Below, piece by piece: positions 17,041-27,315 of a DNA stretch of 64,000 nucleotides. The DNA lies in contig CAVRTM010000022.1 of the NCBI GenBank assembly GCA_963724015.1, positions 62,001 through 126,000 on the forward strand, read 5' to 3'. The DNA is from CAVRTM01 sp963724015. GTDB taxonomy: Bacteria; Actinomycetota; Actinomycetes; Actinomycetales; Dermatophilaceae. The notes below the pieces were generated by a model. That model was not told where the DNA came from. It ran no database searches and saw only the letters and a program-made list of their open reading frames with translations. Each line of letters opens with the position of its first letter. Positions within the stretch are counted from its first letter, which is position 1. Position numbers and translations under genes: made by a program.

Positions 17041-18666
17041 ATGCCGCCGGCGGCCCTCTTCCGCCGCGGCGGCCGCGGGTGGCACGGTGAGGCATGGCGT
17101 CACCCGGCGGCCGCGCGCGCCGTACCCGGCCCCCCGGCCTCGTTCCTCACGGGCAACGCGGTCGCGCTGCGACGCGACCTGCTGGGTGAGTTCGTCCGGG
17201 ACCGTGCACGGTACGGCGACCTGGTCCGTTACCAGATCGGTCCCCGGCCTCCGCTCGGCCGCACGTTCCTCGTGGCCCACCACCCCGACGACGTGCGCCT
17301 GGTCCTGTCGCAGACCGGGCGGACGCTCACGAAGGACACGGCGATGTTCCGGGCCGCCGGCGACGTGCTCGGGCACAGCCTGCTCACCGACGACGGTCCG
17401 GGCTACCGGCGCCAGCGCCGGATCGTGCAGCCCCTGTTCACGGCGCGGCAGGTTCGCTGCTACGCGCCCCTGATGCTGCAGGAGGCGCTGGCCACCGCGG
17501 ACGCCTGGCGGACGAGGGATCCACCCGGCGCAGGCGGCGGGTGGACCTGCACCTGCTCGCGATGCGCTACACGCTGCGGGTCGTCGGGCGCACCCTGTTC
17601 GGGGACGACGTGGAGCGGCTGGTGCCGGTGCTCGACGCGCTGATGCCGGAGGTCGGGGACGCGATCCGCCGTCGCGGCCTGCAGGTGGCCCAGGTCCCGA
17701 TGCGGTGGCCCACGCTGCGCAACCGCCGGCCCCGACGGCTGCACCGCGAGCTGCAGGACGTGGTCGGGAGGTGCTGGCCGCCTCGGCGCGCGGCGGCCTG
17801 GGCCACGGCCGGGACGACCTCGTCGGCCGGCTGCACCACGCCGCCGACCCCGACGGTGCGGTGCGCCACGCCCGGGCGGACGGCCACGGCGGCCGTTCCG
17901 AGTGGTGACGACGGTCCTGGTGGCGACGATCCACGGTACCAAAGGAGACAGTCCTCGTCCAGCTGATGGACAGCCGAGGCCTGACCCCCGGCAGGAGGTG
18001 CGCGACCAGGCGCTGGTGTTCCTGCTCGCCGGCCATGAGACGACCGCGGCGGCGCTGACGTCCACGCTGCACCTGCTGGGCTGCCACCCCGCAGCCCAGG
18101 CCGAGGTGGCGCCGAGCTCGACGTGCCGCCGGGCCGGGCCGGCGCGGCTCCGGGGCGTCGAGCGCCTGCGGGTCACCCGGGCCGCACTGATGGAGGCCAT
18201 GCGGCTGTACCCGCCGGCGTACGCGGTGGACCGGACCGCGACGTCCCCGCTGCGGCTCGCCGGGCACACTATCCCGCCCGGGAGCGTGCTGGCCGTGTCC
18301 CCGTGGAGCACGCACCGCCACCCGGGGTTCTGGCCCGACCCCGAGCGCTTCGACCCCGGGCGGTTCCTCGGCGCGCAGGAGCGGCCGCGCTATGCATACT
18401 TCCCCTTCGGCGGCGGACCGCGCAGCTGCGTCGGGGAGCACTTCGCCGTGCTCGAAGCCACGATCCTGCTCGCCGCGCTGCTGCGCCGCTACACGGTGTC
18501 CGCCGATCCCGGCACGCTGCGCGTCCTCCCCCGCGTCACGCTCCACCCGGTCGGCACCGTCCCCGCGACCCTCACCCCGCGAGCTGGCCTCCCCCGACGG
18601 GCACCTACCAGGTGGCGGCGCAGCCCGGCGGCGCGGATGGGCACAGGGCAGCCGCCGCTGTCCTGA
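17041..18666 (+). pseudogene. Cytochrome P450 (several frameshifts)
   Basis: Pieces of one P450 lie in successive frames. From ATG 17041: LVRYQIGPRPPLGRTFLVAH and LGHSLLTDDGPGYRRQRRIV (helix C region); near 17545 DLHLLAMRYTLRVVGRTLFG; near 18010 QALVFLLAGHETTAAALTST (helix I with the oxygen-activating motif); near 18190 LMEAMRLYPPAYAV (ExxR); and 18402-18450 FPFGGGPRSCVGEHFA with the haem-binding Cys. Order and spacing match a bacterial class I-like P450 of about 450-470 residues resembling CYP102/CYP110 fatty-acid types. Breaks occur near 17530, 17770, 17900 and 18115; I could not restore the whole frame by hand. Substrate unknown. Confidence 0.8.
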
Positions 18667-18684
18667 CCGAGAGAGCCACGCGAG

Positions 18685-19846
18685 ATGCGTCTGCCCCTGC
18701 CCGTCCTCACCGCCCCGCCGTCCGCCGGCTCCATCCCCGGCCGCCGCTGGCTGCAACGGCCCCCGCGCTGCTGCTCCTGGCGCTGCTGGCGCCGCTCGCG
18801 TGCACGCCTCAGCAGTCCGCCGCGGCGCCGGCGACGAAGGTCGACTCGGCCTGGCTGCCGTACTGGGACCTGAACGACGCCTGACCGCGCGGTTGGCCGC
18901 CAACGCCGACCTGATCCGCACCGCGTCGCCGTTCTGGTACGTCGCCGGTTCCTGCACCTCGATCAGCGGGCCGCCGGGCGCCGGCCGGACCTCCGTCATC
19001 AACGGCCTGCACGCCAGGGCCATCTCGGTCGTGCCCACCATCACCTCGACGATCGAGCCCCTCGGCGGCCATCTCCTGCTTCGGCAACGGCCGCCAGCCG
19101 CCGGGCGCCACGTCGCCGGCGGTGATGGCCGGTCGTGCGCTCGCGCCGGTACGACGGGATCGACCTGAACTACGAACAGCTGCGCGCTGACGACGAGCCC
19201 GAGCCACGGCACGCCGCGTCCGTTACGGCGTACAGCCGCGATGGTCACGGACGTGCTGCGCCGCGCTCTGCGCGGCACGCCCACAAGCAGTGTGTGGTCA
19301 CGGTGATGCCGCGCACCGACGACTCGTTCGCGGTGTGGCGGTCCAAGCTCACTCCTCGCGGTCTACGACTACGCGGGCCCTGGGCGCGGCGGCCACGACG
19401 CTGCGGGTGATGGCCTACGACCAGCACGCGCCGAACACCGCGCCGGGCCCGGTCGGCGGCTACCCGTGGACGGCAGCGGTGGCGCGCTACACCCGCAGCA
19501 GGGTCAACCCGGGCAAGGTCGAGCTGGGCGCTGCCGCTGTACGGTCGCGACTGGCGCGCCGGGACCGCGATCACGGTCTCCGCCCCGCAGGCACGCGCCG
19601 TCGCGGCCAGCCACCACGGGCCCGTGCTGCACGACGCCAGGCGCAGCAGGCGCCGCACTTCACCTACCGGACCGGTGCCACGTCGCACACGGTCTGGTTC
19701 TCCGACGCGACCTCCGTGCGCGAGCGGTTCCGGCTGGCCCGCCGATCGGCATTCCGGGCAACGCGCTCTGGGCTCCGGGACAGGAGGAACCCGCGACCTG
19801 GCCCACCTTGCGCAGCGCCGTCCATGCCGCGGCCGCGGACCGCTGA
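18685..19846 (+). pseudogene. GH18-family glycosidase, lipoprotein-like (several frameshifts)
   Basis: A broken gene for a secreted GH18 glycosidase of the spore-germination/SleL type. ATG 18685 follows GAGAGAG. A hydrophobic stretch ALLLLALLAPLACTPQQS (in a second frame) looks like a lipoprotein signal with Cys. Further pieces: VDSAWLPYWDLNDA, YDGIDLNYEQLRADDE (the usual catalytic DxxDxDxE region appears as DGIDLNYE), TLRVMAYDQHAPNTAPGPVG and LWAPGQEEPATWPTLR. At least five frame changes occur. It probably hydrolyses peptidoglycan or chitin-like glycans outside the cell. The DxxDxDxE signature is altered (N for D), as in several SleL-like enzymes. It converges on potC. Confidence 0.65.
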
Positions 19847-19904
19847 ACGACCGCGGCCCCGCACCGCCGACCGGCCGCGTATCCGAGCTCGCTCGACGCA
19901 CCGG

Positions 19905-20766
19905 CTGAAGTGGGGGCATGGCCAGACCTTCGCTGAGATCCGCCCGCCCGCGCTCTCGCTCCCGCCGATGCGCTGGACGAGCCAGATCGGCACGAACGAC
20001 AGCACGATCAGCGCGGCCGCGACCACGTTGACGACCGGGGCCTGGTTCGGCCGGAACAGGTTGTTGAAGATCCAGATCGGCAGCGTCTGCACGCCGGCGC
20101 CGGCGGTGAACGTCGTCACGATGATCTCGTCGAAGCGACAGGGCGAACGCGAGCAGGCCGCCGGCGAGCAGCGCCGAGCGCAGCAGCGGGAAGGTGACCA
20201 GCCGGAAGGTCGTGAACGGGCCGGCGCCGAGGTCGGCGGAGGCCTCCTCGAGCGATGCGCGCCGATGCCGGCGCAGCCGGGCCATGGACGTTGTTGAAGA
20301 CCGATCGACGATGCAGAACGTCGCGTGCGCCGACGACGATCGTGAACAGCCCGAGCTGATGCCGAGCGGCCGCAGCACCGTCCGGAACGCGTTGTTCAGC
20401 GCGATGCCGGTGACGATGCCGGGCAGCGCGATCGGCAGGATGACCAGCAGCGAGACCGTCGTCGCGGCCGAAGAACGTCGTAGCGCTGCAGGGCGAAGCG
20501 CGAGCCAGCGTGCCGAGCACCAGGGCGATCGCGGTCGCGCCGAGCCCGACCTTGACCGACGTCCACAGCGCGTCGCGGGCGCCCGGCGTGTGCGAGCGCG
20601 CTCGCCACCAGTGCAGCGGTGAAGCCCGGCGGCGGCCAGGCGAACGACGCGTCGGCGTTGAACGAGTTGACGCACGACCAGGGCCAGCGGCACGTAGACG
20701 AACACCAGCGACCAGCGCGGTGACCGCAGCGAGCAGCAGCCGCGGCGCGGCGCGGCTCAGGTTCAT
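19905..20766 (-). pseudogene. potC: PotC-like polyamine ABC permease (many frameshifts)
   Basis: Reads as MNLSRAAPRLLLAAVTALVA from ATG 20766, then in alternating frames DALWTSVKVGLGATAIALVL, ILPIALPGIVTGIALNNAFR (the inner-membrane-subunit loop that meets the ATPase), LEEASADLGAGPFTTFRLVT (EAA loop) and TLPIWIFNNLFRPNQAPVVN with a final hydrophobic segment. These are the features of PotC/YdcV permeases. About one frame change occurs every 60-100 bases. The 3' end is not resolved: after VPIWLVQRIGG no stop is reached in any plausible frame before the converging GH18 gene. Confidence 0.75.
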
Positions 20767-20774
20767 CGACGCCC

Positions 20775-21673
20775 TCACAGGTTCTCCAGGGCGCCGGTGC
20801 GGCGGACGGCGACCAGGTAGACGACCATGATCACGACCGGGACGGTCGCGACCGCCGCCGCGAACGGCAGGTTGTTGGCGGCGCCGAAGTTGTCGTAGAC
20901 CGACGTTGCCGAGCATCTGGGTGGCGCCGCCGACGATCTTCACCGCGATGTAGTCGCCCAGGCTGACAGCGAGAACGTGAAGATCGAGCCGGCGACGATC
21001 GCCGGGAACGATCAACGGCAGCACCACCGCGCCGCAAGGGTGCGTCACGGCTGCGCGCCCCGAGGTCGGCCCGACGCCTCGAGCAGCGAGTCGGGCAACC
21101 GCTCCAGGCCGGCGTAGATCGGCAGGATCATGTACGGCAGCCACAGGTAGGCCAGCGTGAGGATCGATGGCGGTCAGCGCCGTAGCCCGGGGCGTGCAGG
21201 CCGAACGGTGCAGCGCCCAGTCGAGCACCCGCCCTCGGCCGAGCATGCCCGCCAGGCGTAGGCCTTGACGAGGTAGCTGCGCCCACAGCGGCATCAGCAC
21301 CGCGACCACCAGCAGCCGCTGCAGCCGCGGGCGACGGCCACCTTGCGCCATGAAGAAGGCGACCGGCAGGGCGATGACGACGTCGACCACGGTCACCGGC
21401 GGCGGCGATGCCGCACGCGTGCGCAGGGCGATCGTCCGGTAGACGTCGGATCGTGAACGAGGTGCCTGGAAGTTGTCCAGTGGTCCAGACCGTCGACGAC
21501 GTCGCCGGTGAAGCTGTCGGTGCGCCCAGAACGCGGTGACGAACAGCGCCGCCAGCGCGCCGAGGTAGGCCACGCCACGAGCCAGCAGCAGCGGTGCGCG
21601 CCAGCGAGCCGAGCGGCCAGGCCCGCAGCCGCGCCGGTCGCGTCCGGTGGCCGCGCCGGCGCTGCGAGGTCAC
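20775..21673 (-). pseudogene. potB: PotB-like polyamine ABC permease (many frameshifts)
   Basis: GTG 21673 begins VTSQRRRGHRTRPARLRAWP; downstream pieces include DVVIALPVAFFMAQ, VAVLMPLWA, AVSLGDYIAVKIVGGATQML and a last hydrophobic segment ending in ALENL-stop at 20775. Gly-Asp-Tyr-Ile in the loop is typical of PotB/PotH permeases. One break can be repaired directly: near 20907 minus-strand AACGTCGGTC becomes AACGTGGTC after removing one C, giving MLGNVVYDNFGAANNLPF. It sits 15 bases after potD and 8 bases before potC, so the order potA-potD-potB-potC is an operon. Confidence 0.75.
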
Positions 21674-21687
21674 CCCGGCGCCACGCG

Positions 21688-22925
21688 TCAGCCCTTGATC
21701 TCGGTCCAGGCCTGGGTCCAGTCCGCGTAGTCGGTGCACGTGACGTCCGTGCGGCCGTCGAGGCACTGCCGTGATCGGCGTCGTCCAGTACCAGATCTTG
21801 TCGGCAGTAGGCCTTGTCCGCGGCGTGGAAGGTCGTCGCAGAACGTTCGGATCGGCGGTCTCGGTCGCACGCCTTGCGCGTTGGCCGGCGCCTCGCCGAA
21901 GTACTCGCGCCACCTGCGCGTTCACCGACGGGCGAGACGATGTAGTCCATCCACTTGTAGGCGCAGTTGGGGTGCTTGGCCTTGGACGACGACCATCCAG
22001 GTGTCGGACCAGCCGGTCGAGCCCTCGCTTGGGCAGGACGGCCGTGACCGGCACCTTCGTCGCGCCTGCGACGAGGTTGGCGATGACCTGCCAGCGTCGT
22101 GCCGATCACGGTGTCGCCGCTCTTGAACGCCTGCTCCTCCTTGAGTGTAGTCCGACCAGTACTCGCCGATGTGCGTGCGCTGCGCCTTGAGCACCGCGAC
22201 GGCCGCGTCGAACTGCTTCTGGTCGAGCGAGTACGGGTTCTTGATGCCCGAGGTCGGGCTGGGTCGTTCATGAGGTACAGCGCCGCGTCGGCGATGTAGA
22301 TCGGCGAGTCGTAGGCGGTGATCTTGCCCGGCGTACGGCGAGCTCGTCGTCGAACACCGCGCCCCAGCGAGTCGGGCGCCGGCTTGACCTTGTCGGTGCT
22401 CTACATCAGCAGGTTGGCGCCCCAGCCGTGCGGGATGCCGTACATCTGCGCCGTCGACGGAGTTCCAGGCGCTGGTCCTTGAGGAACGGCGAAGATGTCC
22501 GCGTAGTTCGGGCACCAGCTCCGTGTTCACCGGCGCCACGTCGCCCGACGGCGATCAGCCGCAGGGTGGCGTCGCCGGAGGCCGACACCACGTCGTACTG
22601 GCCGGTCTTCATCAGGGTGCACCATCTCGTCGGAGGTGCCGACGATCTTGACGTTGACCTGGCAGCCGGTCTGCCTTCTCGAACGGCGTGACCCAGTCGA
22701 CCGTCGGGTCGTTGGTGCCGTCCTCGGCGTACCCGGCCCAGGCGACGATGTTGACCTGCGCCCTCCCCGGCGCCGAGCTTCTGGCGCATCGGCGACCTTC
22801 GGGCGGCGGTGAACGTGCCGCGCTCGCTGCCGGATCCGCCGCCGGACTGCGGCCGCTGGAGGCGAGCCGCACGCGGCGAGCACGCGCGTGAGCGCGCGTG
22901 CCGACCGCGATCGCGTTCTGTGCGC
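21688..22925 (-). pseudogene. potD: PotD-like polyamine-binding lipoprotein (many frameshifts)
   Basis: Near the start, RVLAACGSP is a lipobox with Cys, followed in pieces by VNIVAWAGYAEDGTNDPTVD (the first strand of spermidine/putrescine-binding proteins), YDVVSASGDATLRL, IYIADAALYLMN, and a C-terminal AYCRQDLVL...WTQAWTEIKG ending at 21688. Two breaks near 22340-22375 can be repaired by removing single bases, restoring DSWGAVFDDEL and YAGKITAYDSPIY. The start is unclear: GAGGAGAGC on the minus strand at 22930-22938 looks like its ribosome site but no clean start codon follows. It captures the polyamine outside the membrane for PotABC. Confidence 0.75.
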
Positions 22926-22949
22926 GTCGAGCTCTCCTCGGTGCGATGA

Positions 22950-24081
22950 CTACCTCGCGAGCGTGGGCCGGGTCTGGTGGTCGGGCATCAGCCGGACGAT
23001 GGCGCTCGTGCTCGCGCCGCCAGCAGGCGCACCGGGTCGCCGCGCCGGTCGTCCAGCCGGCGTCGGTCGCGGTGTCGCAGGTTCTGCTGGCCGCGACGGT
23101 CAGCGGTCCGCCCGCGTCGAGGTCGACGACGTAGCCGGGTGGCGGCGCCGAGGTAGACGACCTCGCGCGACCATGCCCGTCGACGCGTGCGCTCGCCCGC
23201 GCGTCCGGCGCGCGTGCGCCGGCGCCGACGCACGCGGATCTTCTCGGGGCGCACGCTGCACACGCCCGGCCGGCCGACGACAGCCGCGGCCGCCTCGCCC
23301 GTCGACCAGGTTCGAGGTGCCGACGAAGCCGGCCACGAACGGCGGTCGCCGGCTCGCTCGTAGACGTCGCGCGGCGGTCCCGACCTGCTCGATGCGGCCG
23401 TCGTTGAACACGCGCGATCCGGTCGCTCATCGTCAGCGCCTCCTCCTGGTCGTGGGTGACGAACACGAACGTGATGCCGACGTCGCGCTGGATCGCCTTG
23501 AGCTCGACCTGCATCTGCTGGCGCAGCTTGAGGTCGAGGGCGCCGAGCGGCTCGTCGAGCAGCAGCACCCTCGGCCGGTTGACCAGGGCGCGGGCGAGCG
23601 CGACCCGCTGCCGCTGCCCCCCGGAGAGCTGCGCCGGGCGGCGGTCGCCGAAGCCGGCGAGCCGCACCGTCTCGAGCGCCTCCCGGCGCGCGCTCGGCGC
23701 CGCTCGGCCTGCCCGACCTTCTTGACCCGCAGGCCGTAGGCGACGTTCTGCTCGCACGCTCATGTGCGGGAACAGCGCGTAGTCCTGGAAGACCGTGTTG
23801 ACGTCGCGGTCGAACGGCGGCACGCGCGGTGACGTCCTGGCCCGCCGAGCACGACGCGCCCGCAGTGGGGCGCCTCGAAGCCGGCGATCATCCGCAGCAC
23901 GGTGGTCTTGCCGGAGCCGGACGGGCCCGAGCATGGAGAAGAACTCGCCGTCGGCGATGTCCAGGTCGACCCCGCGCACGGCCTCGACGTCGCCGAACCT
24001 CTTGTGCAGACCCTCCAGGCGCACGGCGACCGCTGGGGCGGCGACCCGTCCGGCGTCGACGGTTGTCGCGGGCTCGGCCAT
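22950..24081 (-). pseudogene. potA: PotA-like polyamine ABC transporter ATPase (frameshifts)
   Basis: ATG 24081 has AAGGAGCG upstream. The ATPase begins VRLEGLHKRFGDVEAVRGVD; the Walker A segment (GSGKTTVLRMIAGFE) lies in a second frame, then VNTVFQDYALFPHMSV (Q-loop), QLSGGQRQRVALARALVNRP (signature) and VLLLDEPLGALDLKLRQQMQ (Walker B), VFVTHDQEEALTMSDRI (H-loop). A C-terminal TOBE-like region is broken in several places and probably ends at a TAG at 22950-22952. It energises PotBC. The central 300 bases (23450-23690) are intact; both ends are damaged. Confidence 0.8.
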
Positions 24082-24256
24082 CGGGGCGCTCCTTGGACAC
24101 GGCCGAGGGAGAACCATCGCCCTCCAGCGGTGGACGTGTGCCCAAGGTAGAACGGCATGGTTGAACGCACAAGGGTCGGTGGCCCCGCCGGGAAGCCCCT
24201 GTCCGCGCGCGGCCTCCGCGCGTTTGAGGGGTCCCCACACGAGGTAAGTCCCTGGC

Positions 24257-25135
24257 ATGTCGACCATCGCGCGCCTGCTCGAACGAGTCACCGACACCCT
24301 CGAGAGGGCGGAGGTGCTGGACCGTCCCGCCGATGTGGGGCAGCAGCTCACCAGCCGGCTGAAGGCCGGCGCGGTGAAGGACCTGCTCTCCGGCACCGCG
24401 GCCGGCCACCCGCTGCACCCGGTGCTGGTGACGGTGCCGATCGGCGCGCTGACCGGGGCGGTGACGCTGGACGTCCTGGGCGGGAACGCGTCCGCCAGTC
24501 GACGGCTGATCGGGCTGAGCGTCCTCAGCGCCGTGCCGGCCGCGGCCGCCGGGCTCTCGGACTGGAGCGAGACGCAGGGCGCCGAGCGACGGGTCGGTGT
24601 GGCGCACGCCCTGGTCAACGTCGCCGGCCTCGGGCTGCTCACGGCGTCCTGGGTGGCCCGCGGGCGCGGGTCCGGCGGGCGGCTGCTGTCCACGGCCGGG
24701 CTCGGCGTGATCGGGATGTCAGGGTGGCTGGGTGGGCACCTGTCCTACGCCCTCGGCGTGGGCGTCGACACCACGGCCTTCCAGCGGCCGCCGACCGAGT
24801 GGACCGACGCGTGCGCGGAGACCGAGCTGCAGGAAGGGTCACTCCACGCCGTCACGGTGGCGGAGACCCCGTTGGTGCTGCTGCGCCGGGGCGACCGGCT
24901 GCACGTGCTGGGCGACCGGTGCACGCACCGCGGCGGCGCCCTGCACGAGGGGCAGGTCGTCGACGGCTGCCTCCAGTGCCCGCTGCACGGCAGCAGGTTC
25001 AGCCTGGAGGACGGCGCCGTCGAGCGTGGACCGGCGACCCGCCCGGCGCCGGTCTTCGAGGTGCGGACCGTGGGCGGCCGGGTGCAGGTCCGCCGGCAGG
25101 AGGTGCGCGCCCTGCGCACCAACCCGGTCGGCTGA
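24257..25135 (+). CDS. DUF2231 membrane domain fused to Rieske [2Fe-2S] domain
   Basis: A 292-residue protein. The N-terminal part contains GTAAGHPLHPVLVTVPIGAL, the hallmark of DUF2231, and four hydrophobic segments to about residue 165. The C-terminal 100 residues are a Rieske domain: CTHRGGALHEG and CPLHGSRFS give the two Cys and two His that hold a [2Fe-2S] cluster. Such fusions are common in actinobacteria and are probably membrane redox proteins; partner unknown. ATG 24257 has GAGGTAAGTCCCTGGC in front. It is divergent from potA and convergent with the sugar permease across a strong hairpin. Confidence 0.9.
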   Translation: MSTIARLLERVTDTLERAEVLDRPADVGQQLTSRLKAGAVKDLLSGTAAGHPLHPVLVTVPIGALTGAVTLDVLGGNASASRRLIGLSVLSAVPAAAAGLSDWSETQGAERRVGVAHALVNVAGLGLLTASWVARGRGSGGRLLSTAGLGVIGMSGWLGGHLSYALGVGVDTTAFQRPPTEWTDACAETELQEGSLHAVTVAETPLVLLRRGDRLHVLGDRCTHRGGALHEGQVVDGCLQCPLHGSRFSLEDGAVERGPATRPAPVFEVRTVGGRVQVRRQEVRALRTNPVG

Positions 25136-25152
25136 CACCGGCCCGTACGACG

Positions 25153-25201
25153 ACGACGACCACCGGCGGCGGGCCGAGCGGCCCTCACCGGTGGTCGTCG
25201 T
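25153..25201. terminator. Nested bidirectional terminator hairpin
   Basis: ACGACGACCACCGG (25153-25166) pairs perfectly with CCGGTGGTCGTCGT (25188-25201), a 14-bp stem. Inside the loop GGGCC-GAGC-GGCCC (25171-25184) forms a second hairpin. It lies between the stops of two convergent genes (25135 and 25214), so it can serve both strands. Confidence 0.75.
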
Positions 25202-25213
25202 GGTGCTCCGGCG

Positions 25214-26504
25214 TCACGCCCGCCCGTGGGCCGCGCGGCTGCGACGGCTGAGCGAGTCGATCGTCACCGCGAGCAGCAGCACCGCGCCGGTCACCATGAA
25301 CCGGATGGAGGAGTCGAGGTTCAGCAGCGACAGGCCGCTGGAGATCGACTGGATCACGATGATGCCGAGCAGCGCGGAGTACGCCGACCCGCGGCCACCG
25401 AAGAGGCTCGTGCCGCCGATGACCGCCGCGGCGATGGCGTTGAGGTTGGTGTCGCCGCCACCGCTGCTCTGGTTCACGGCCGCGAGACGGCCCGCGGCGA
25501 GGATGCCGCCGAGCGCGGCGAACGTGGAGCAGAGCGCGAACACCGACAGGTAGATGCCGCGGACGTTGATGCCGGCCCGGCGGGCCGCCTCGACGTTGCC
25601 GCCGACGGCCATCACCGAACGGCCCCAGCCGGTGCGGCGGATCGCCAGGTCCATGACCACCACCAGCGCCACGAACAGCAGGAACATGTACGGCACGCCG
25701 CGGTCCTGGTCGAGGACGAGGACCACGACGGCCAGCACCACCGCGAGGGCCACGGTCCGCACCACGAGCATCACCATCGGCGTGGTCGAGAGCCCCGCGG
25801 ACGCCCGGCGTCCACGGGCGCGCAGCCGGCTCACCAGGAAGGCCACCGCGATGAGCACCACCAGCGTGTAGGCCACCGCCGGCGACAGGAACTGCTGCTG
25901 GGCGAACTCCACCATCGGCGAGGTGAAGGGGATGTTGAGCGACCCCTCCGTGCCGAGGATGTAGAGCTGGAGGCCCAGGATGCCGAGCAGCCCGGCCAGC
26001 GTGATGACGAAGCTGGGCACGCCGAAGCGGGTGAAGATGAGTGCCGTAGCAGAGTCCGACGACGGTGCCGGCGAGGATGGCCGCGATGAGGGCGAGGCCC
26101 AGCGGCCAGTGGTGGGCGGTGAGGCCCACGCCCAGGATGGCCGCGGCCAGACCGCTCACCGAGCCGATCGACAGGTCGATCTCGCCGAGCAGCAGCACCA
26201 GGACGATGCCGATGGCGATGGTGCCCACGGCCGCGCACTGCAGGGTGAGGTTGACCAGGTTGCGTGGCGACAGGAAGTCGCTGTTGAGGCTCTGGAAGAC
26301 CGCCCAGATGATGATCAGGCCGACGACCACCGGCAGCGAGCCGAGGTCGCCGCTGCGCAGCTTGCTCGTGAAGGCCGACACGGCGCCACTGACGCCGCGC
26401 GAGGCGATCAGGCGCTCGTCCTGCAGGTCAGCGGGCAGCTCCGACTGCAGCTCCTCGGTGCCCTCTGGCGCGTTGGTCTGCTCCGGGGTCGATGGCGTGC
26501 TCAC
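25214..26504 (-). CDS. Sugar ABC transporter permease, XylH-like (one frameshift)
   Basis: A polytopic permease of the xylose/ribose CUT2 class. GTG 26504 overlaps the stop of the ATPase gene (GTGA). It shows NLTLQCAAVGTIAIGIVLVL, LLGEIDLSIGSVSGLAAAIL (the family signature) and, late, NAIAAAVIGGTSLFGGRGSA. Near 26046 one extra base breaks the frame; removing it (minus strand TACGGCACTC to TACGGACTC) gives YGLIFTRFGVPSFVITLAGL and a single 429-residue protein, right for XylH. It forms the channel for the sugar bound by the lipoprotein encoded at 27316-28431. Confidence 0.87.
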
Positions 26505-27304
26505 GAGATTCCTTCCGAGGTACGACGTGCGGCCCGCTGCGAGACGGCGTTGTTCGTGGCGCCGGTGATCGCGGCGATGATGTCCTGCGAGCTGGTCTGG
26601 CTGACGTGGAAGATGCCGTTGTTGCGGCCGAGGCGCAGCACGGCGACCCGGTCGGCCACGGCCATGACGTCGGCCATGTTGTGGCTGATGAGGATGACGC
26701 CGAGGCCCCGCTCGCGCAGGCGCTCGACGAGGTTGAGCACCTCGGCGGTCTGGGCGACGCCGAGGGCGGCGGTGGGCTCGTCGAGCATGACGACCTTGGG
26801 TTCGCCGAGCAGGGAGCGGGCGATGGCGACCGTCTGGCGCTGGCCACCGGAGAGGCTGGCGACCGGGATCCGCACCGAGGGGATCTTGGCGGACAGCTGG
26901 CGCAGCAGCTTCCAGGACTGGCGCTCCATCTCGACCTCGTCCAGGGCCCGGTGGTGCCGGAGCTCCCGGCCGAGGAAGAGGTTGCCGACGACGTCGAGGT
27001 TGTCGCACAGGGCGAGGTCCTGGAACACCGTGGCGATGCCGAGGTGCTGGGCCTCGGCGGGGCTCGCGACGCTGACCGGCTTGCCGTCGAACGTCATCTG
27101 CCCCTCGTCGGGGCTGTAGACCCCGGCGATGGTCTTGACGAGGGTGGACTTCCCGGCGCCGTTGTCGCCGACCAGGGCCACCACCTCGCCGGCTCGCACG
27201 TCCAGCTCGATGTCCTTGAGTGCCTGGACGGCACCGAATCTCTTGGAGACGCCCTGCATCGACAGGACGGTGTCGGTCGCGACCGGCGAGGTGGTGGTGG
27301 TCAT
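26501..27304 (-). CDS. Sugar ABC transporter ATPase, XylG-like, single NBD
   Basis: A 267-residue ATPase: VGDNGAGKSTLVKTIAGVYS (Walker A), TVFQDLALCDNLDVVGNLFL (Q-loop region), SLSGGQRQTVAIARSLLGEP (signature), VVMLDEPTAALGVAQTAEVL (Walker B), ILISHNMADVMAVADRVAVL (H-loop). It has one nucleotide-binding domain, unlike the double RbsA, so it probably works as a homodimer, as in FrcA/XylG-short systems. ATG 27304 has GGAAGGCACC ahead. Middle gene of the binding protein-ATPase-permease operon, 11 bases downstream of the binding-protein gene. Confidence 0.9.
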   Translation of the reverse strand: MTTTTSPVATDTVLSMQGVSKRFGAVQALKDIELDVRAGEVVALVGDNGAGKSTLVKTIAGVYSPDEGQMTFDGKPVSVASPAEAQHLGIATVFQDLALCDNLDVVGNLFLGRELRHHRALDEVEMERQSWKLLRQLSAKIPSVRIPVASLSGGQRQTVAIARSLLGEPKVVMLDEPTAALGVAQTAEVLNLVERLRERGLGVILISHNMADVMAVADRVAVLRLGRNNGIFHVSQTSSQDIIAAITGATNNAVSQRAARRTSEGIS

Positions 27305-27315
27305 GGTGCCTTCCT

